64,000 nt of DNA from Parashewanella sp049608225 (lineage in GTDB: Bacteria > Pseudomonadota > Gammaproteobacteria > Enterobacterales > Shewanellaceae): positions 1-64,000 of the forward strand of contig JBMYXI010000005.1 of the NCBI GenBank assembly GCA_049608225.1, read 5' to 3'. A model generated the notes under the pieces. The model made no database searches, had not been told where the DNA came from, and saw only the letters and a program-made list of their open reading frames with translations. This document shows, one piece after another, positions 45,705 to 55,264 of the stretch. The translations under genes were made by a program, and so were the position numbers. Position 1 is the stretch's first letter; the number at the start of each line of letters is the position of its first letter.

Positions 45705-46609
45705 TATTTAATGGCTCCAATTAGCTGGTCAATAATGCTTTGATATAAACTGAACAAGTCATTACTCATATCATTTCCACCAACAGATATTGGTAGAACT
45801 ATCATTGGGATAGAGCTGCGACTGGCTAACCATTCTCCCCCTCTTGTATCTTGGTATGAAGCAACAACAACAGCTGAAATTTGCTCTTTTTTAGCTAAGT
45901 TAAGTAACTTCACTAAATGACCTGTGGTTGGTGGTAATCCCGGTTTCGGCTCTAAATCACCAACTTGATGCATCCCAATCCATTGAAATAGATATCGAAA
46001 GCTGGTGTGATAAGCAATCACGTTTTTGCCTTTAAGTGGTTTTGCTTGTTGCTGCCATTGTTCCATAGCAGTAAGCCAGCGTGACTTAAATTTAGTGAAA
46101 TTATTTCGATACACAGATGCATTACTGCTATCAATACTCACTAAGCGCTGGGTAAGTTTTTGAGCAATGGTCAGTAATCTCATCGGATCTAAATGAACAT
46201 GCGGGTTTCCTTTTGCATGGACATCCCCCATGCTGCGGTCAACACGTTCTAGTTTATCAAGCGTTTCAATCTGATCAGCGGCAAAAAACAAGCCTGTTTC
46301 AGTATTTCTCACTTTAGAATTGGCTGACTTCATCTGCAACATAGGTAGCCAACCAATTTCTAAATCCGCCCCAGCGCATATTGCAAGATCTGCTCGACGC
46401 ATTTTAGCGATAAGACTAGGTCTTGCCTGCACCAAATGTGGATCTTGCAGTGCCGTTGTTGCTGAATATACCTTAGCAGCCGGCGCTATTTCTTTCACTA
46501 AGCTGGCATATTCTGGCTCACAAGCAAAAATATTCAACGCCGCCTTTGCTGGCAAAATGCCAGCAAAAAGCGTAAAACCAAGCGCGATAATTTTAGAATT
46601 GATGCGCAC
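45704..46609 (-). CDS. Metal ABC transporter periplasmic binding protein (ZnuA-like)
   Basis: 301 residues. Signal peptide (IIALGFTLFAGILPAKA) and the SBP_bac_9 fold, joined by a long backbone helix. Candidate metal ligands are His in TALQDPHLVQARPS, HVHLDP within GNPHVHLDPMRL, AYHTSFRYLF and Asp/Glu in SYQDTRGGEWLAS. The short loop (ADQIETLDKLERVDRSMG) has no long His-rich stretch of ZnuA. It shares its last base with the permease and 17 bases with the barrel gene, so the genes form one operon. Confidence 0.85.
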   Translation of the reverse strand: MRINSKIIALGFTLFAGILPAKAALNIFACEPEYASLVKEIAPAAKVYSATTALQDPHLVQARPSLIAKMRRADLAICAGADLEIGWLPMLQMKSANSKVRNTETGLFFAADQIETLDKLERVDRSMGDVHAKGNPHVHLDPMRLLTIAQKLTQRLVSIDSSNASVYRNNFTKFKSRWLTAMEQWQQQAKPLKGKNVIAYHTSFRYLFQWIGMHQVGDLEPKPGLPPTTGHLVKLLNLAKKEQISAVVVASYQDTRGGEWLASRSSIPMIVLPISVGGNDMSNDLFSLYQSIIDQLIGAIK

Positions 46610-47783
46610 TGTGAGCTCCCAATGTCATGATGAATTGCAAAGTCACACTGTGCTCATCTTTAGGCTTAAGCGATTCTTGACCTTGCTGATTGGTATATTG
46701 CAAACGAATTGTAGAAAAGTGGCTATGATGGTAAGCCAGCTCAAATTCTGTTTCTTTTAAATTCAGCTGTTCCAGTTCTTCATCATGTAGGGTTTGCACA
46801 TCAATGCGGCCATAACGAACACCCGTAGACCACTTAGGCGACCATTGATAAACACCGCTTACGTACCACCCTTGATGATCTTTACCATCAAATTCTTCAG
46901 CATGCTCGCCTTCTGTTTCAAATAAGTCAGTCAAACGATAATACTCACCGCTTAGAGTAAGATGTTGATATTTATAGTTACCATTTGGCGCCCACTTATA
47001 CACTGCATCAACACCAAATAGGTTTTTACCTGTGTACTTTGCACCATGAGTATGGCCTTGTTCACCTTTATGACCATGATCATCGTGATCGTGCCCTTCA
47101 TGACCTTCTTCTTCGTGTTCGTCATGATGCCCACTTAACCCATTTTGATTGCGAAGATAGCTCAAGCCCAGTTGCCATGAACTACTAACACCAATATCGC
47201 CACCAATTTTGGTAAATGCAGTATAAGCACCGACTGTTTTCAACTTTGCTTCTTCATTATCTGCTTTTAATTTTTCACCTTTAAAAGCTTCCACCCCCAT
47301 ACTCCAGTACAAGTCTGTTGGCGCAAGATAATCAATACGTAAACCATCGTCAAAGTAGTGATTACCTAGGAAAGCACGATATGCAGCAGGGCGATCAACA
47401 AAAGCATCGGTATGTAGATGCTGGTTATTCAAATAACCAATATTTGACATAAAACGACCACCACGAACAGAAAAACCCGCTGGTAATGACAATGTTTGTA
47501 CGAAGGCTTCTTCAAGCTCTAATTCTGTTTTACCATCATGGGATTCAATAATGCTGGTCAGTTTTCCGTAAAATGCATCGTCAATGTTACCGCTAAATGC
47601 TAACTCGGTTTCACCTAAACCAAACCCCTTGGATCTACCTCCAAGTACTTTATCTTGAGTTTGATAGTAACCATCAATCACAGCACTAATGTTTAAGTTT
47701 GCTGGCAGTAAATCTTTGGCAAAGCCTGAAGCAGGCAGTAAAGCGAATAACGATAAAGACAATACAGATTTTTTAAAATTCAT
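46593..47783 (-). CDS. Outer-membrane beta-barrel with His-rich loop (zinc-linked)
   Basis: 396 residues from the ATG at 47783. A signal peptide (MNFKKSVLSLSLFALLPASG) precedes alternating beta-strands of an outer-membrane barrel (GETELAFSGNIDDAFYGKLT, STGVRYGRIDVQTLHDEELE) ending in a C-terminal Phe. Between strands around residue 230 is an acidic His-rich stretch (HHDEHEEEGHEGHDHDDHGH) that should face outside and bind metal. It lies upstream of the metal-binding protein and permease, overlapping the former by 17 bases, which points to metal uptake across the outer membrane. No TonB box was seen. Confidence 0.8.
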   Translation of the reverse strand: MNFKKSVLSLSLFALLPASGFAKDLLPANLNISAVIDGYYQTQDKVLGGRSKGFGLGETELAFSGNIDDAFYGKLTSIIESHDGKTELELEEAFVQTLSLPAGFSVRGGRFMSNIGYLNNQHLHTDAFVDRPAAYRAFLGNHYFDDGLRIDYLAPTDLYWSMGVEAFKGEKLKADNEEAKLKTVGAYTAFTKIGGDIGVSSSWQLGLSYLRNQNGLSGHHDEHEEEGHEGHDHDDHGHKGEQGHTHGAKYTGKNLFGVDAVYKWAPNGNYKYQHLTLSGEYYRLTDLFETEGEHAEEFDGKDHQGWYVSGVYQWSPKWSTGVRYGRIDVQTLHDEELEQLNLKETEFELAYHHSHFSTIRLQYTNQQGQESLKPKDEHSVTLQFIMTLGAHSAHQF

Positions 47784-48113
47784 TTTTATATAACTCATAA
47801 ATACATACACGCCTTTACTCGTAGTAAGGTGTGATACTAAATAATGCTACTGAACAATGAGCACAAAACAAATTCAGGGAAGAAATAAACACAAACCTTC
47901 AATATTGAAGCAAGCGAAAACAGCCCGTTGTTCAGCAGAAGTTACAACTAGCTCTTTTGATCTCTTGTTAAATTTGACTACATACTAAAACCGCACGAAA
48001 TCGTAAAAACAATAAATACAAGAATTAAAATAACTTAAGATCAAATAGCTATAAATAATCACTAATAACCGTGCGTAAAATGAGACACCGCTGATCAGTG
48101 AAAATATATTAAG
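47784..48113. other. Gap upstream of the metal-uptake operon, nothing clear
   Basis: 330 bases between the barrel gene and the small His/Cys protein gene, both minus strand. I looked for a Zur-type palindrome (GTTATAATATAAC-like) and did not find a convincing match. The promoter of the barrel operon should lie here. No gene or strong hairpin is visible. Confidence 0.5.
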
Positions 48114-48410
48114 TTAGCTGAAAATGAAGTTAGGAGGAGCTCGACTGCGATAATCGTATCGCGCTAACAATCGATAACCAAGCGGATCAATTGTTACCCG
48201 AGAGTATTGCTGGGGAATGATAGGAAGGTCAATATGGTTTTGACCAAGAAAATGATTTAACTGGTGCTGGTGAAAACACAGAGTACAATGCTCATTAATA
48301 CCATGATCAACATGCTCAACACTGTGAGCTGAGGCAGCAACAGACAGGATCAACAACACGGCACTTAGCCATATCGCCCACCACTTTTGACTGTTACTTG
48401 ATACTCGCAC
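48114..48410 (-). CDS. Small exported His/Cys-rich protein
   Basis: 98 residues from a GTG at 48410. A hydrophobic N-terminal stretch (WWAIWLSAVLLILSVAASA) is a signal peptide. The mature part starts with potential metal ligands: HSVEHVDHGINEHCTLCFHQ and HQLNHFLGQNHID, including a CxxC-like CTLC. It resembles DUF2946-type metal-linked small proteins that accompany uptake operons. The pattern and location upstream of the metal-uptake genes suggest a zinc or copper role. No ATG in frame was seen, so the start is uncertain. Confidence 0.65.
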   Translation of the reverse strand: MRVSSNSQKWWAIWLSAVLLILSVAASAHSVEHVDHGINEHCTLCFHQHQLNHFLGQNHIDLPIIPQQYSRVTIDPLGYRLLARYDYRSRAPPNFIFS

Positions 48411-48605
48411 TTTTACGCACCATTGAATAAAAAATCAGGGCTAGTCTATGTCATGGTTAGCATATAATTCAAGTTGAAAAACTTTAAATATGTAACCTTA
48501 TTTTTAGACAGCACCCTTTAACACCAAGGCTGAAAATGGAAATTCAGTTCAAAATCAGCTTGATAATAACTAGGGAGTGTTCCCAATTAAAAACTTTTTG
48601 ATTTG

Positions 48606-49787
48606 TTACAGCCTTAGAGCTGTTCGAACTCTAGTGACAATAGGGCTCATGATAGAGCCTTTGTACTTTTGCTCTGCACTGGTGGATTGAGATTGTACCG
48701 GTTCACCTTTAGATGCCGGAAGATGTTTTGTTGTAAACCATTCGTGATTATTGAGTGTAGCTGGTGGCTTAACGATATTTTGCCAACTCGTGATAACGGA
48801 TCGTGACACTCGAGAGCAATCCCTTGATAGCAAAGTATATATTTGAAAGGCTGTTAACTTAAATTGCACTTCCATTAGAAAGTTAAGAACTCTCGTCATT
48901 CGGTGCTGATTATCTTGTGAATTTGCTTGATCCAAGTATTGAAAGAACTTTGCTCTATCGCAAATTTCGAATTTTTTCTCGTCAGCATTATAAGCGATTC
49001 CCCAATGCGTTAGCATAAATGTTAGGTTTTGTTGCACAGATAGTCTTAGTTGCGAAGGTTGGAGTATTTCTAGCACCATCTCTTGGGTGAGTATTGGCGC
49101 ATATTCATGATAAGTGCAATGTTGAGGGATGGGAAATAATGCTTGAATATATCCTTGATTGGACTCCAATTGTTCATCGTTAAAGCTACGAATTTGAGAT
49201 AACAGATACCTACATCCCGGCATTTTGTCATCACTTAACATAAACTTTATCCACATTGTCGTCATTTTGTGGTGCAGCTCGTGACTACGCAGTTCACTTT
49301 TCACTGATGATCTAATTCGTGATACTCGGGTAGACATTGGAGGCGTAATCAGTGGCGTGTTTTCTGTTGTTCCCTCTGAGGGGGAAGATTCGGTCGGTTG
49401 CCAAGCTAAATGACGAGTTAATAAAGGTTGCTTATTTTCTCCTGCTATAAGTTCAATTGCAGTGATGGTTGTATCAATGACCCCGTCAGTTTTGGTGACC
49501 TTATATCTCACGGTGACACCTTCAGCTAAACAATCATTGAGCCTTGCCATATGTTGTGGTGTTTGGTTGCCATAAGTCGCTTTGCAAAGATTGAAAAAAG
49601 CGATGACTGCTTTTGATTTGTCACAGTTTTGTCGCCAATTTTTGAATTTAGCACAGCAACAAGTAAAAGAATGTAAGTTGGCTAAGCTTTCAGTAGCTTT
49701 AATCGTGTTTATTTCATCGTGAGTTAAACAAACTGAATTAGATTTTGAACGTAATGGAATCTCAACATTACCTACTGCTGTAGCCAT
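48606..49787 (-). CDS. Protein with opioid-growth-factor-receptor-like (OGFr_N) domain
   Basis: 393 residues from the ATG at 49787, with GAGGAAG upstream. The first 110 residues have several cysteines including a CCC run (HSFTCCCAKFKNW). From about 180 to 335 the sequence follows the OGFr conserved region: LESNQGYIQALFPIPQHCTY, an ILTQEMVLEILQ helix, and a RMTRVLNFLMEVQFKL segment. In the eukaryotic family the corresponding core is LE..H.YIQWLFP...A.PLT. Function in bacteria is unknown. No signal peptide. Assignment is by eye from these landmarks, and the rest is unrecognised. Confidence 0.65.
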   Translation of the reverse strand: MATAVGNVEIPLRSKSNSVCLTHDEINTIKATESLANLHSFTCCCAKFKNWRQNCDKSKAVIAFFNLCKATYGNQTPQHMARLNDCLAEGVTVRYKVTKTDGVIDTTITAIELIAGENKQPLLTRHLAWQPTESSPSEGTTENTPLITPPMSTRVSRIRSSVKSELRSHELHHKMTTMWIKFMLSDDKMPGCRYLLSQIRSFNDEQLESNQGYIQALFPIPQHCTYHEYAPILTQEMVLEILQPSQLRLSVQQNLTFMLTHWGIAYNADEKKFEICDRAKFFQYLDQANSQDNQHRMTRVLNFLMEVQFKLTAFQIYTLLSRDCSRVSRSVITSWQNIVKPPATLNNHEWFTTKHLPASKGEPVQSQSTSAEQKYKGSIMSPIVTRVRTALRL

Positions 49788-49886
49788 AGCAACTTCCTCT
49801 TTAAAACTGGTTAGCATGCTAGTTGATTCTATAAGCTGCTATGTGCGTTTTGCAGAAGATTAATTAAAATTAACTTTATAAAAATA

Positions 49887-50027
49887 AATTGGTCTGACCC
49901 CTTTAAAATTTCATATAGTCTATGCTGTGTGGGCGGTTGATCACGTTTTATAAAAACGAGGCTGTGTGGACATTAACACACCAATTTGATAAAGTGCTGC
50001 AACTCAAAAAAATTGGTAAGACCAATT
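49887..50027 (+). promoter_or_regulatory. PdhR operator(s) upstream of pdhR
   Basis: AATTGGTAAGACCAATT at 50011-50027 is a perfect palindrome of the PdhR box ATTGGTnnnACCAAT, 69 bases above the pdhR start. A second, half-matching word AATTGGTCTGACC sits at 49887-49899, 124 bases upstream. Autoregulation by pyruvate-responsive PdhR is the expected role. Region 49788-50095 otherwise shows nothing clear. Confidence 0.85.
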
Positions 50028-50095
50028 TACAGGTTATATTATTTATTAAAACTTGTCGAAAGTAAGTTTGAAAAGGATAGGGAATCACAACCTTT

Positions 50096-50848
50096 ATGGC
50101 TTATAGCAAAGTCAGTCAGCCAAAAATTTCTGACGTTATCATGGCGCAATTAGAGCAGATGATTTTGGAGGGAAGCTTACCCCCAGGTCAGAAGCTACCG
50201 CCGGAGCGAGAGTTAGCGACGCAATTTGATGTGTCACGCCCGTCGCTGCGTGAAGCTATTCAAAAGTTAGAAGCCAAAGGGTTAGTCTCTCGTCGCCAAG
50301 GTGGTGGCACCTTTGTAAAACAGCAACTTTGGCAAAGCCTTGCCGACCCTATCGTTGAATTAATGCACAGTGATTCAGAAAGTCAGTACGACTTACTGGA
50401 GTTTCGTCATGCAACGGAAGGCATGATGGCTTACTTTGCTGCCCTTCGTGGAACCGATGCGGATATGCAAAGCATTAAGCGACGTATTGTTGAAGTTGAG
50501 CAAGCAGAAGATATTGAAGATAAGGCCGCGGCGATTGTTCGTTTTTATCGTTCAGTTGCTGAAGCTTCACATAATGTAGCTATGCTGCATTTAGTATTGA
50601 GTTTGGAGCCAGTATTACACCGTAATGTGGCGCAAAACTTAGTGTTACTAGGCCGCCGTGAAGAAGCGGCAAAAATGGCAAATCAACATCGTCGAGCGTT
50701 GTTGGCTGCTATTGTAGAACGAAATCCGCAGGCAGCGCGCGAAGCTTCCAATGAACACTTAAGTTACATTGAAGAAGTGATGTTGTCGATGCGAGAAGAA
50801 GACAGTCGGTTGCAGCGAAGTCTGCGCCGTTTAAAGAGTGGTGAGTAA
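50096..50848 (+). CDS. pdhR: Pyruvate dehydrogenase complex repressor PdhR
   Basis: 250 residues, GntR/FadR subfamily. N-terminal winged helix SLPPGQKLPPERELATQF with the recognition helix SRPSLREAIQKLEAKGLVSR, then an FCD ligand domain with candidate metal or ligand residues (FRHATEGMMAYFAA; HRRALLAAIVERNP). In the family pyruvate binding releases the repressor from its operator. It precedes aceE by 76 bases on the same strand, the standard pdhR-aceEF-lpd order. Confidence 0.95.
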   Translation: MAYSKVSQPKISDVIMAQLEQMILEGSLPPGQKLPPERELATQFDVSRPSLREAIQKLEAKGLVSRRQGGGTFVKQQLWQSLADPIVELMHSDSESQYDLLEFRHATEGMMAYFAALRGTDADMQSIKRRIVEVEQAEDIEDKAAAIVRFYRSVAEASHNVAMLHLVLSLEPVLHRNVAQNLVLLGRREEAAKMANQHRRALLAAIVERNPQAAREASNEHLSYIEEVMLSMREEDSRLQRSLRRLKSGE

Positions 50849-50924
50849 CCACTTGAGACGTTAATCTGTAAGTACCTCAACAAGACAATACGTTAGGTAC
50901 CTTAATATAGAGAAGGACAGTGTC

Positions 50925-53591
50925 ATGTCTGAAGATATGCTGCAAGATGTAGATCCGCTAGAAACTCAAGAATGGCTTGATGCCATGCAAGCTGTATTAG
51001 AGCAAGAAGGCCCAGAGCGTGCTCATCATTTACTTGAAAAAATGATTGATAAAGCACGTCGTAACGGCACTTACTTGCCTTATACCGCGACCACTGCGTA
51101 TTTGAATACCATCCCAGCTGGGCAAGAGCCACAAATGCCAGGTAACCAAGAAATGGAACGTCGTATCCGCGCCTTGGTTCGTTGGAATGCGTTAGCAATG
51201 GTACTTCGTGGTTCAACTAAAGATCTTGAGCTTGGTGGTCACATCTCTAGTTTCGCTTCAAGTGCGACCATTTATGATGTGTGTTTTAACCACTTCTTCC
51301 GCGCGCCAAATGAAAAAGATGGCGGTGATTTGGTTTATTTCCAAGGTCATATTGCACCTGGGGTGTACTCACGTTCGTTTCTTGAAGGTCGTTTAAGCGA
51401 AGAGCAGTTAGCCAATTTCCGTCAAGAGGTTGATGGTAAAGGCTTATCTTCTTACCCACATCCAAAGTTGATGAGCGATTATTGGCAGTTCCCGACTGTA
51501 TCAATGGGTCTTGGTCCAATTCAAGCAATTTATCAAGCACGTTTCCTTAAGTATTTAACTGATCGTGGTATTAAAGATTGTTCAGAGCAAACAGTTTACT
51601 GTTTCTTAGGTGATGGTGAATGTGATGAGCCAGAAGCATTAGGCGCAATCGGCTTAGCAGCACGTGAAGAACTGGATAACTTAGTATTTATCATCAACTG
51701 TAACTTACAGCGCTTAGATGGCCCTGTACGTGGTAACGGTAAAATCATCCAAGAGCTTGAAGGCGAATTCCGCGGCGCTGGTTGGGAAGTGGTTAAAGTA
51801 ATTTGGGGTCGTTATTGGGACGCATTATTAGCTCGCGATACCAGTGGCAAATTATTACAGTTAATGGAAGAAACCGTAGATGGTGAATACCAAAACTGTA
51901 AAGCCAAAGGCGGCGCTTATACCCGTGAGCATTTCTTTGGTAAGTACCCAGAAACCGCAGAAATGGTTGCTAACATGTCAGATGATGACATCTGGCGCCT
52001 AAACCGTGGCGGTCATGATCCAGTTAAAGTTTATGCAGCATTAGATCACGCGAAGAAAACCAAGGGTCGTCCAACGGTTATTCTAGCGAAAACTGTTAAA
52101 GGTTACGGCTTAGGTGATGCAGGTGAAGGTAAGAACATCGCGCACAATGTTAAGAAAATGGCAGTTGATTCAATTCGTCATTTCCGTGACCGTTTTGACA
52201 TTCCAGTGCCTGATGACAAGCTAGAAGACATTCCTTTCTATCACCCAGGACCAGATTCTGAAGAAGTGAAATACATGATGGAGCGCCGTAACGCGCTGCA
52301 TGGCTCAATGCCAAAACGCCTTGAACAGTTCACTGAAAAAATGGAAGTGCCAGCACTGAGCATTTTTGACAGCATCTTAAAAGGCTCGAACGGTCGTGAA
52401 ATTTCATCGACAATGGCGTTTGTTCGTATTCTTACTGCGCTACTTAAAGATAAGAAAATTGGTAAGAGCATAGTACCAATTATTCCTGATGAAGCTCGTA
52501 CCTTTGGTATGGAAGGCTTGTTCCGTCAAGTAGGTATCTACGCGCACGAAGGGCAAAAGTACGTACCACAAGATAAAGATCAAGTGGCTTACTACCGTGA
52601 AGATAAATCAGGTCAAGTTCTGCAAGAAGGCATTAATGAACTTGGTGCTATGTCATCTTGGGTATCTGCAGCGACCAGTTATTCTGTGAATGACACGCCG
52701 ATGATCCCATTTTATATCTACTACTCAATGTTTGGTTTCCAACGTATTGGTGATCTTGCTTGGGCGGCAGGTGACATGAAAGCACGCGGCTTCTTAGTCG
52801 GTGGTACTTCAGGTCGTACCACACTAAACGGTGAAGGTCTACAGCACCAAGATGGCCACAGCCACGTATTGGCGAACACCATTCCAAACTGTGTCACTTA
52901 TGATCCGACTTATGGTTATGAAATCGCAGTTATCGTTCAAGACGGTATTGAGCGCATGTATGGTGATGATCAAGAAGACATCTTCTATTACCTAACGACA
53001 ATGAACGAAAACTACGTACAGCCAGAAATGCCACAAGGTGCTGAAGAAGGCATTAAGAAAGGTATTTATAAGCTAGAAACGTTAGAAGGTTCTGGTAAAG
53101 GTAAAGTGCAGCTTATGGGCTGTGGCACCATTCTTGAGCAAGTACGTAAAGCGGCTGTTGCCTTGTCGAAAGACTTCGGTATCACTACCGATGTATTCTC
53201 TGTAACTAGCTTTAATGAACTGACTCGTGATGGTCAAGCTGCTGAGCGCTGGAACATGCTACACCCAACTGAAACTGCGAAAAAGCCTTACATCAGCGAA
53301 GTTATCGCATCAGATAGTCCTGCTATTGCTGCAACTGATTACATGAAAGTATACGGTGAACAATTGCGTGCTTATATGCCAACTGATTACAAAGTGTTGG
53401 GTACTGATGGTTTCGGTCGCTCTGATAGCCGTGACAACTTACGTCATCACTTTGAAGTTGATGCTAAGTTCATTGTTATTGCTGCACTTAAGTCACTGGT
53501 TGACCGTGGTGAAATGCCAGTTGATGTATTGGCTAACACCATTAAAGAGTACGGCATTAATGCTGATAAAATTAACCCACAGTACGCATAA
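50925..53591 (+). CDS. aceE: Pyruvate dehydrogenase E1 component
   Basis: 888 residues, homodimeric E1 length. The thiamine-diphosphate motif runs from GDGECDEP (near 229) to INCNLQRLDGPV, with the usual spacing. It decarboxylates pyruvate and transfers the acetyl group to lipoyl-E2. Other landmarks are NPGIDEAR-like IPIIPDEARTFGMEGLF, and HQDGHSHVLANTIPNC. Start ATG 50925 follows GAAGGACAG. It is followed by aceF after 12 bases. Confidence 0.97.
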   Translation: MSEDMLQDVDPLETQEWLDAMQAVLEQEGPERAHHLLEKMIDKARRNGTYLPYTATTAYLNTIPAGQEPQMPGNQEMERRIRALVRWNALAMVLRGSTKDLELGGHISSFASSATIYDVCFNHFFRAPNEKDGGDLVYFQGHIAPGVYSRSFLEGRLSEEQLANFRQEVDGKGLSSYPHPKLMSDYWQFPTVSMGLGPIQAIYQARFLKYLTDRGIKDCSEQTVYCFLGDGECDEPEALGAIGLAAREELDNLVFIINCNLQRLDGPVRGNGKIIQELEGEFRGAGWEVVKVIWGRYWDALLARDTSGKLLQLMEETVDGEYQNCKAKGGAYTREHFFGKYPETAEMVANMSDDDIWRLNRGGHDPVKVYAALDHAKKTKGRPTVILAKTVKGYGLGDAGEGKNIAHNVKKMAVDSIRHFRDRFDIPVPDDKLEDIPFYHPGPDSEEVKYMMERRNALHGSMPKRLEQFTEKMEVPALSIFDSILKGSNGREISSTMAFVRILTALLKDKKIGKSIVPIIPDEARTFGMEGLFRQVGIYAHEGQKYVPQDKDQVAYYREDKSGQVLQEGINELGAMSSWVSAATSYSVNDTPMIPFYIYYSMFGFQRIGDLAWAAGDMKARGFLVGGTSGRTTLNGEGLQHQDGHSHVLANTIPNCVTYDPTYGYEIAVIVQDGIERMYGDDQEDIFYYLTTMNENYVQPEMPQGAEEGIKKGIYKLETLEGSGKGKVQLMGCGTILEQVRKAAVALSKDFGITTDVFSVTSFNELTRDGQAAERWNMLHPTETAKKPYISEVIASDSPAIAATDYMKVYGEQLRAYMPTDYKVLGTDGFGRSDSRDNLRHHFEVDAKFIVIAALKSLVDRGEMPVDVLANTIKEYGINADKINPQYA

Positions 53592-53603
53592 GAGGGATTT
53601 CCA

Positions 53604-55259
53604 ATGGCTGATTTAAAAGAAGTTTTGGTTCCTGATATTGGTGGGGACGAAGTACAAGTAATTGAAGTGTGTGCTGCTATTGGCGATACATTGGCTGAAG
53701 ACGATTCAATTCTAACCGTTGAAAGTGATAAAGCGACTATGGACATTCCTGCACCATTTGCAGGTGTATTGTCTGAACTAAAGGTCGCTGTCGGCGATAC
53801 GGTTTCAGAAGGCAAGTTGATTGCGATGATGAAAGCGGCCGAGGATGAAGCGCCAGCTGCAGCCCCAGTTGAGTCTTCAGCGCCAGTGGCTGCCCCTGTG
53901 GTTGAAACGCCTGCGCCTGCTACAGAAGCTACGCCAGTAGTTGCAGCTGGTGGTACTAAAGTTGTCGATATTGCAGTGCCGGATATCGGTGGTGATAAAG
54001 ATGTCCCTGTGATTGAAATCTTAGTGTCAGTGGGTGACAGCATTGAAGAAGATGCTGGTCTTGTGACGCTGGAAACAGATAAAGCCACTATGGATGTACC
54101 ATCACCACAAGCGGGGGTGGTTAAATCGGTTGCGCTTAAAGAAGGTGATAAGGTATCGGAAGGTACGTTAGTTATCACGCTTGAGGTTCAAGGTGAGGCA
54201 CCTGCGGCGGCTCCAGCACCTAAAGCTGAAGCATCAAAACCTGTAGAAGCGCCGAAAGCGGCGGCTCCTGCACCAGCACCAAAACCACCTGTCCCACATC
54301 ACCCAAGTGCAAGTGCGCCAGTGGCAAGTGGCAAAGTAGTTCATGCGTCACCTGCTGTACGCCGTTTAGCGCGTGAATTTGGTGTCGATTTAACCCAAGT
54401 AACGGGGTCTGGTCGTAAAGGTCGAATCGTTAAAGAAGACGTTCAAGCTTATGTGAAGTATGAGTTGTCTCGTCCAAAAGCGACGGCAGCAGCGGCAACT
54501 GGTGGTGAAGGTGGCTTGCAAGTGATTGCAGCACCGAAAGTTGATTTCAGCAAATTTGGCGAAGTGGAAGAAGTCCCATTAAGCCGTATTCAGAAAATCT
54601 CTGGACCAAACTTACACCGCAACTGGGTAACCATTCCTCATGTGACTCAGTTCGATGAAGCTGATATCACTGAAATGGAAGCCTTCCGTAAGCAACAAAA
54701 TGAGCTAGCTGCGAAGAAGAAAACTGGCATTAAAATCACGCCATTGGTCTTCATGATGAAAGCCGCAGCCAAAGCTTTGCTTGAATTCCCTGTGTTTAAC
54801 TCAAGCTTAAGCGCTGATGGCGAATCGCTGATCAAGAAAAAGTACGTTCATATTGGCATTGCGGTTGATACACCAAATGGTTTGGTTGTTCCAGTTGTAC
54901 GCAATGTTGACAAAAAAGGCATTATTGAATTGTCACAAGAGCTAACTGATATTTCAATTAAGGCTCGTGACGGCAAGTTGAAAGCGGCTGATATGCAAGG
55001 CAGCTGCTTCACTATTTCGAGTCTTGGTGGCATTGGTGGAACTGCATTTACACCGATTGTGAACTATCCTGATGTAGCGATTCTTGGTGTGTCTAAGTCT
55101 GAAATGAAACCAAAATGGAATGGCGAAGACTTTGAACCGCGTCTAATGTTGCCGTTATCATTGTCTTACGATCATCGAGTGATTGATGGTGCTATGGCGG
55201 CACGTTTCTCAGTGACACTTTCGAGTTTGTTATCTGACATTCGCACATTAATTCTGTAA
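53604..55259 (+). CDS. aceF: Dihydrolipoyl acetyltransferase (PDH E2), two lipoyl domains
   Basis: 551 residues. Two lipoyl domains carry the lipoylated lysines at 43 (ESDKATMDIP) and 160 (ETDKATMDVP), joined by Ala/Pro/Val-rich linkers. The peripheral-subunit-binding domain (ASPAVRRLAREFGVDLTQVT) is near residue 250, and the catalytic core has HRVIDGAMAARF near the C terminus. Two lipoyl domains are common in Shewanella and Vibrio; E. coli has three. Starts 12 bases after aceE; lpd follows a hairpin. Confidence 0.97.
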   Translation: MADLKEVLVPDIGGDEVQVIEVCAAIGDTLAEDDSILTVESDKATMDIPAPFAGVLSELKVAVGDTVSEGKLIAMMKAAEDEAPAAAPVESSAPVAAPVVETPAPATEATPVVAAGGTKVVDIAVPDIGGDKDVPVIEILVSVGDSIEEDAGLVTLETDKATMDVPSPQAGVVKSVALKEGDKVSEGTLVITLEVQGEAPAAAPAPKAEASKPVEAPKAAAPAPAPKPPVPHHPSASAPVASGKVVHASPAVRRLAREFGVDLTQVTGSGRKGRIVKEDVQAYVKYELSRPKATAAAATGGEGGLQVIAAPKVDFSKFGEVEEVPLSRIQKISGPNLHRNWVTIPHVTQFDEADITEMEAFRKQQNELAAKKKTGIKITPLVFMMKAAAKALLEFPVFNSSLSADGESLIKKKYVHIGIAVDTPNGLVVPVVRNVDKKGIIELSQELTDISIKARDGKLKAADMQGSCFTISSLGGIGGTAFTPIVNYPDVAILGVSKSEMKPKWNGEDFEPRLMLPLSLSYDHRVIDGAMAARFSVTLSSLLSDIRTLIL

Positions 55260-55264
55260 AAAAT

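Noticed and set aside
46320..46760. Plus-strand open frame over the metal-binding protein gene
   Set aside because: Antisense shadow of the signal-peptide and N-terminal region of the binding protein.
47784..48605. Search for a Zur box near the metal-uptake genes
   Set aside because: Only AT-rich words with partial similarity were found; none keeps both half-sites of the Zur palindrome.
53447..54178. Long open frame of about 240 codons on the minus strand over aceF
   Set aside because: It is antisense to the Ala/Pro-rich lipoyl linkers of aceF. The Ser/Thr-rich translation is a composition shadow, with no ribosome site.
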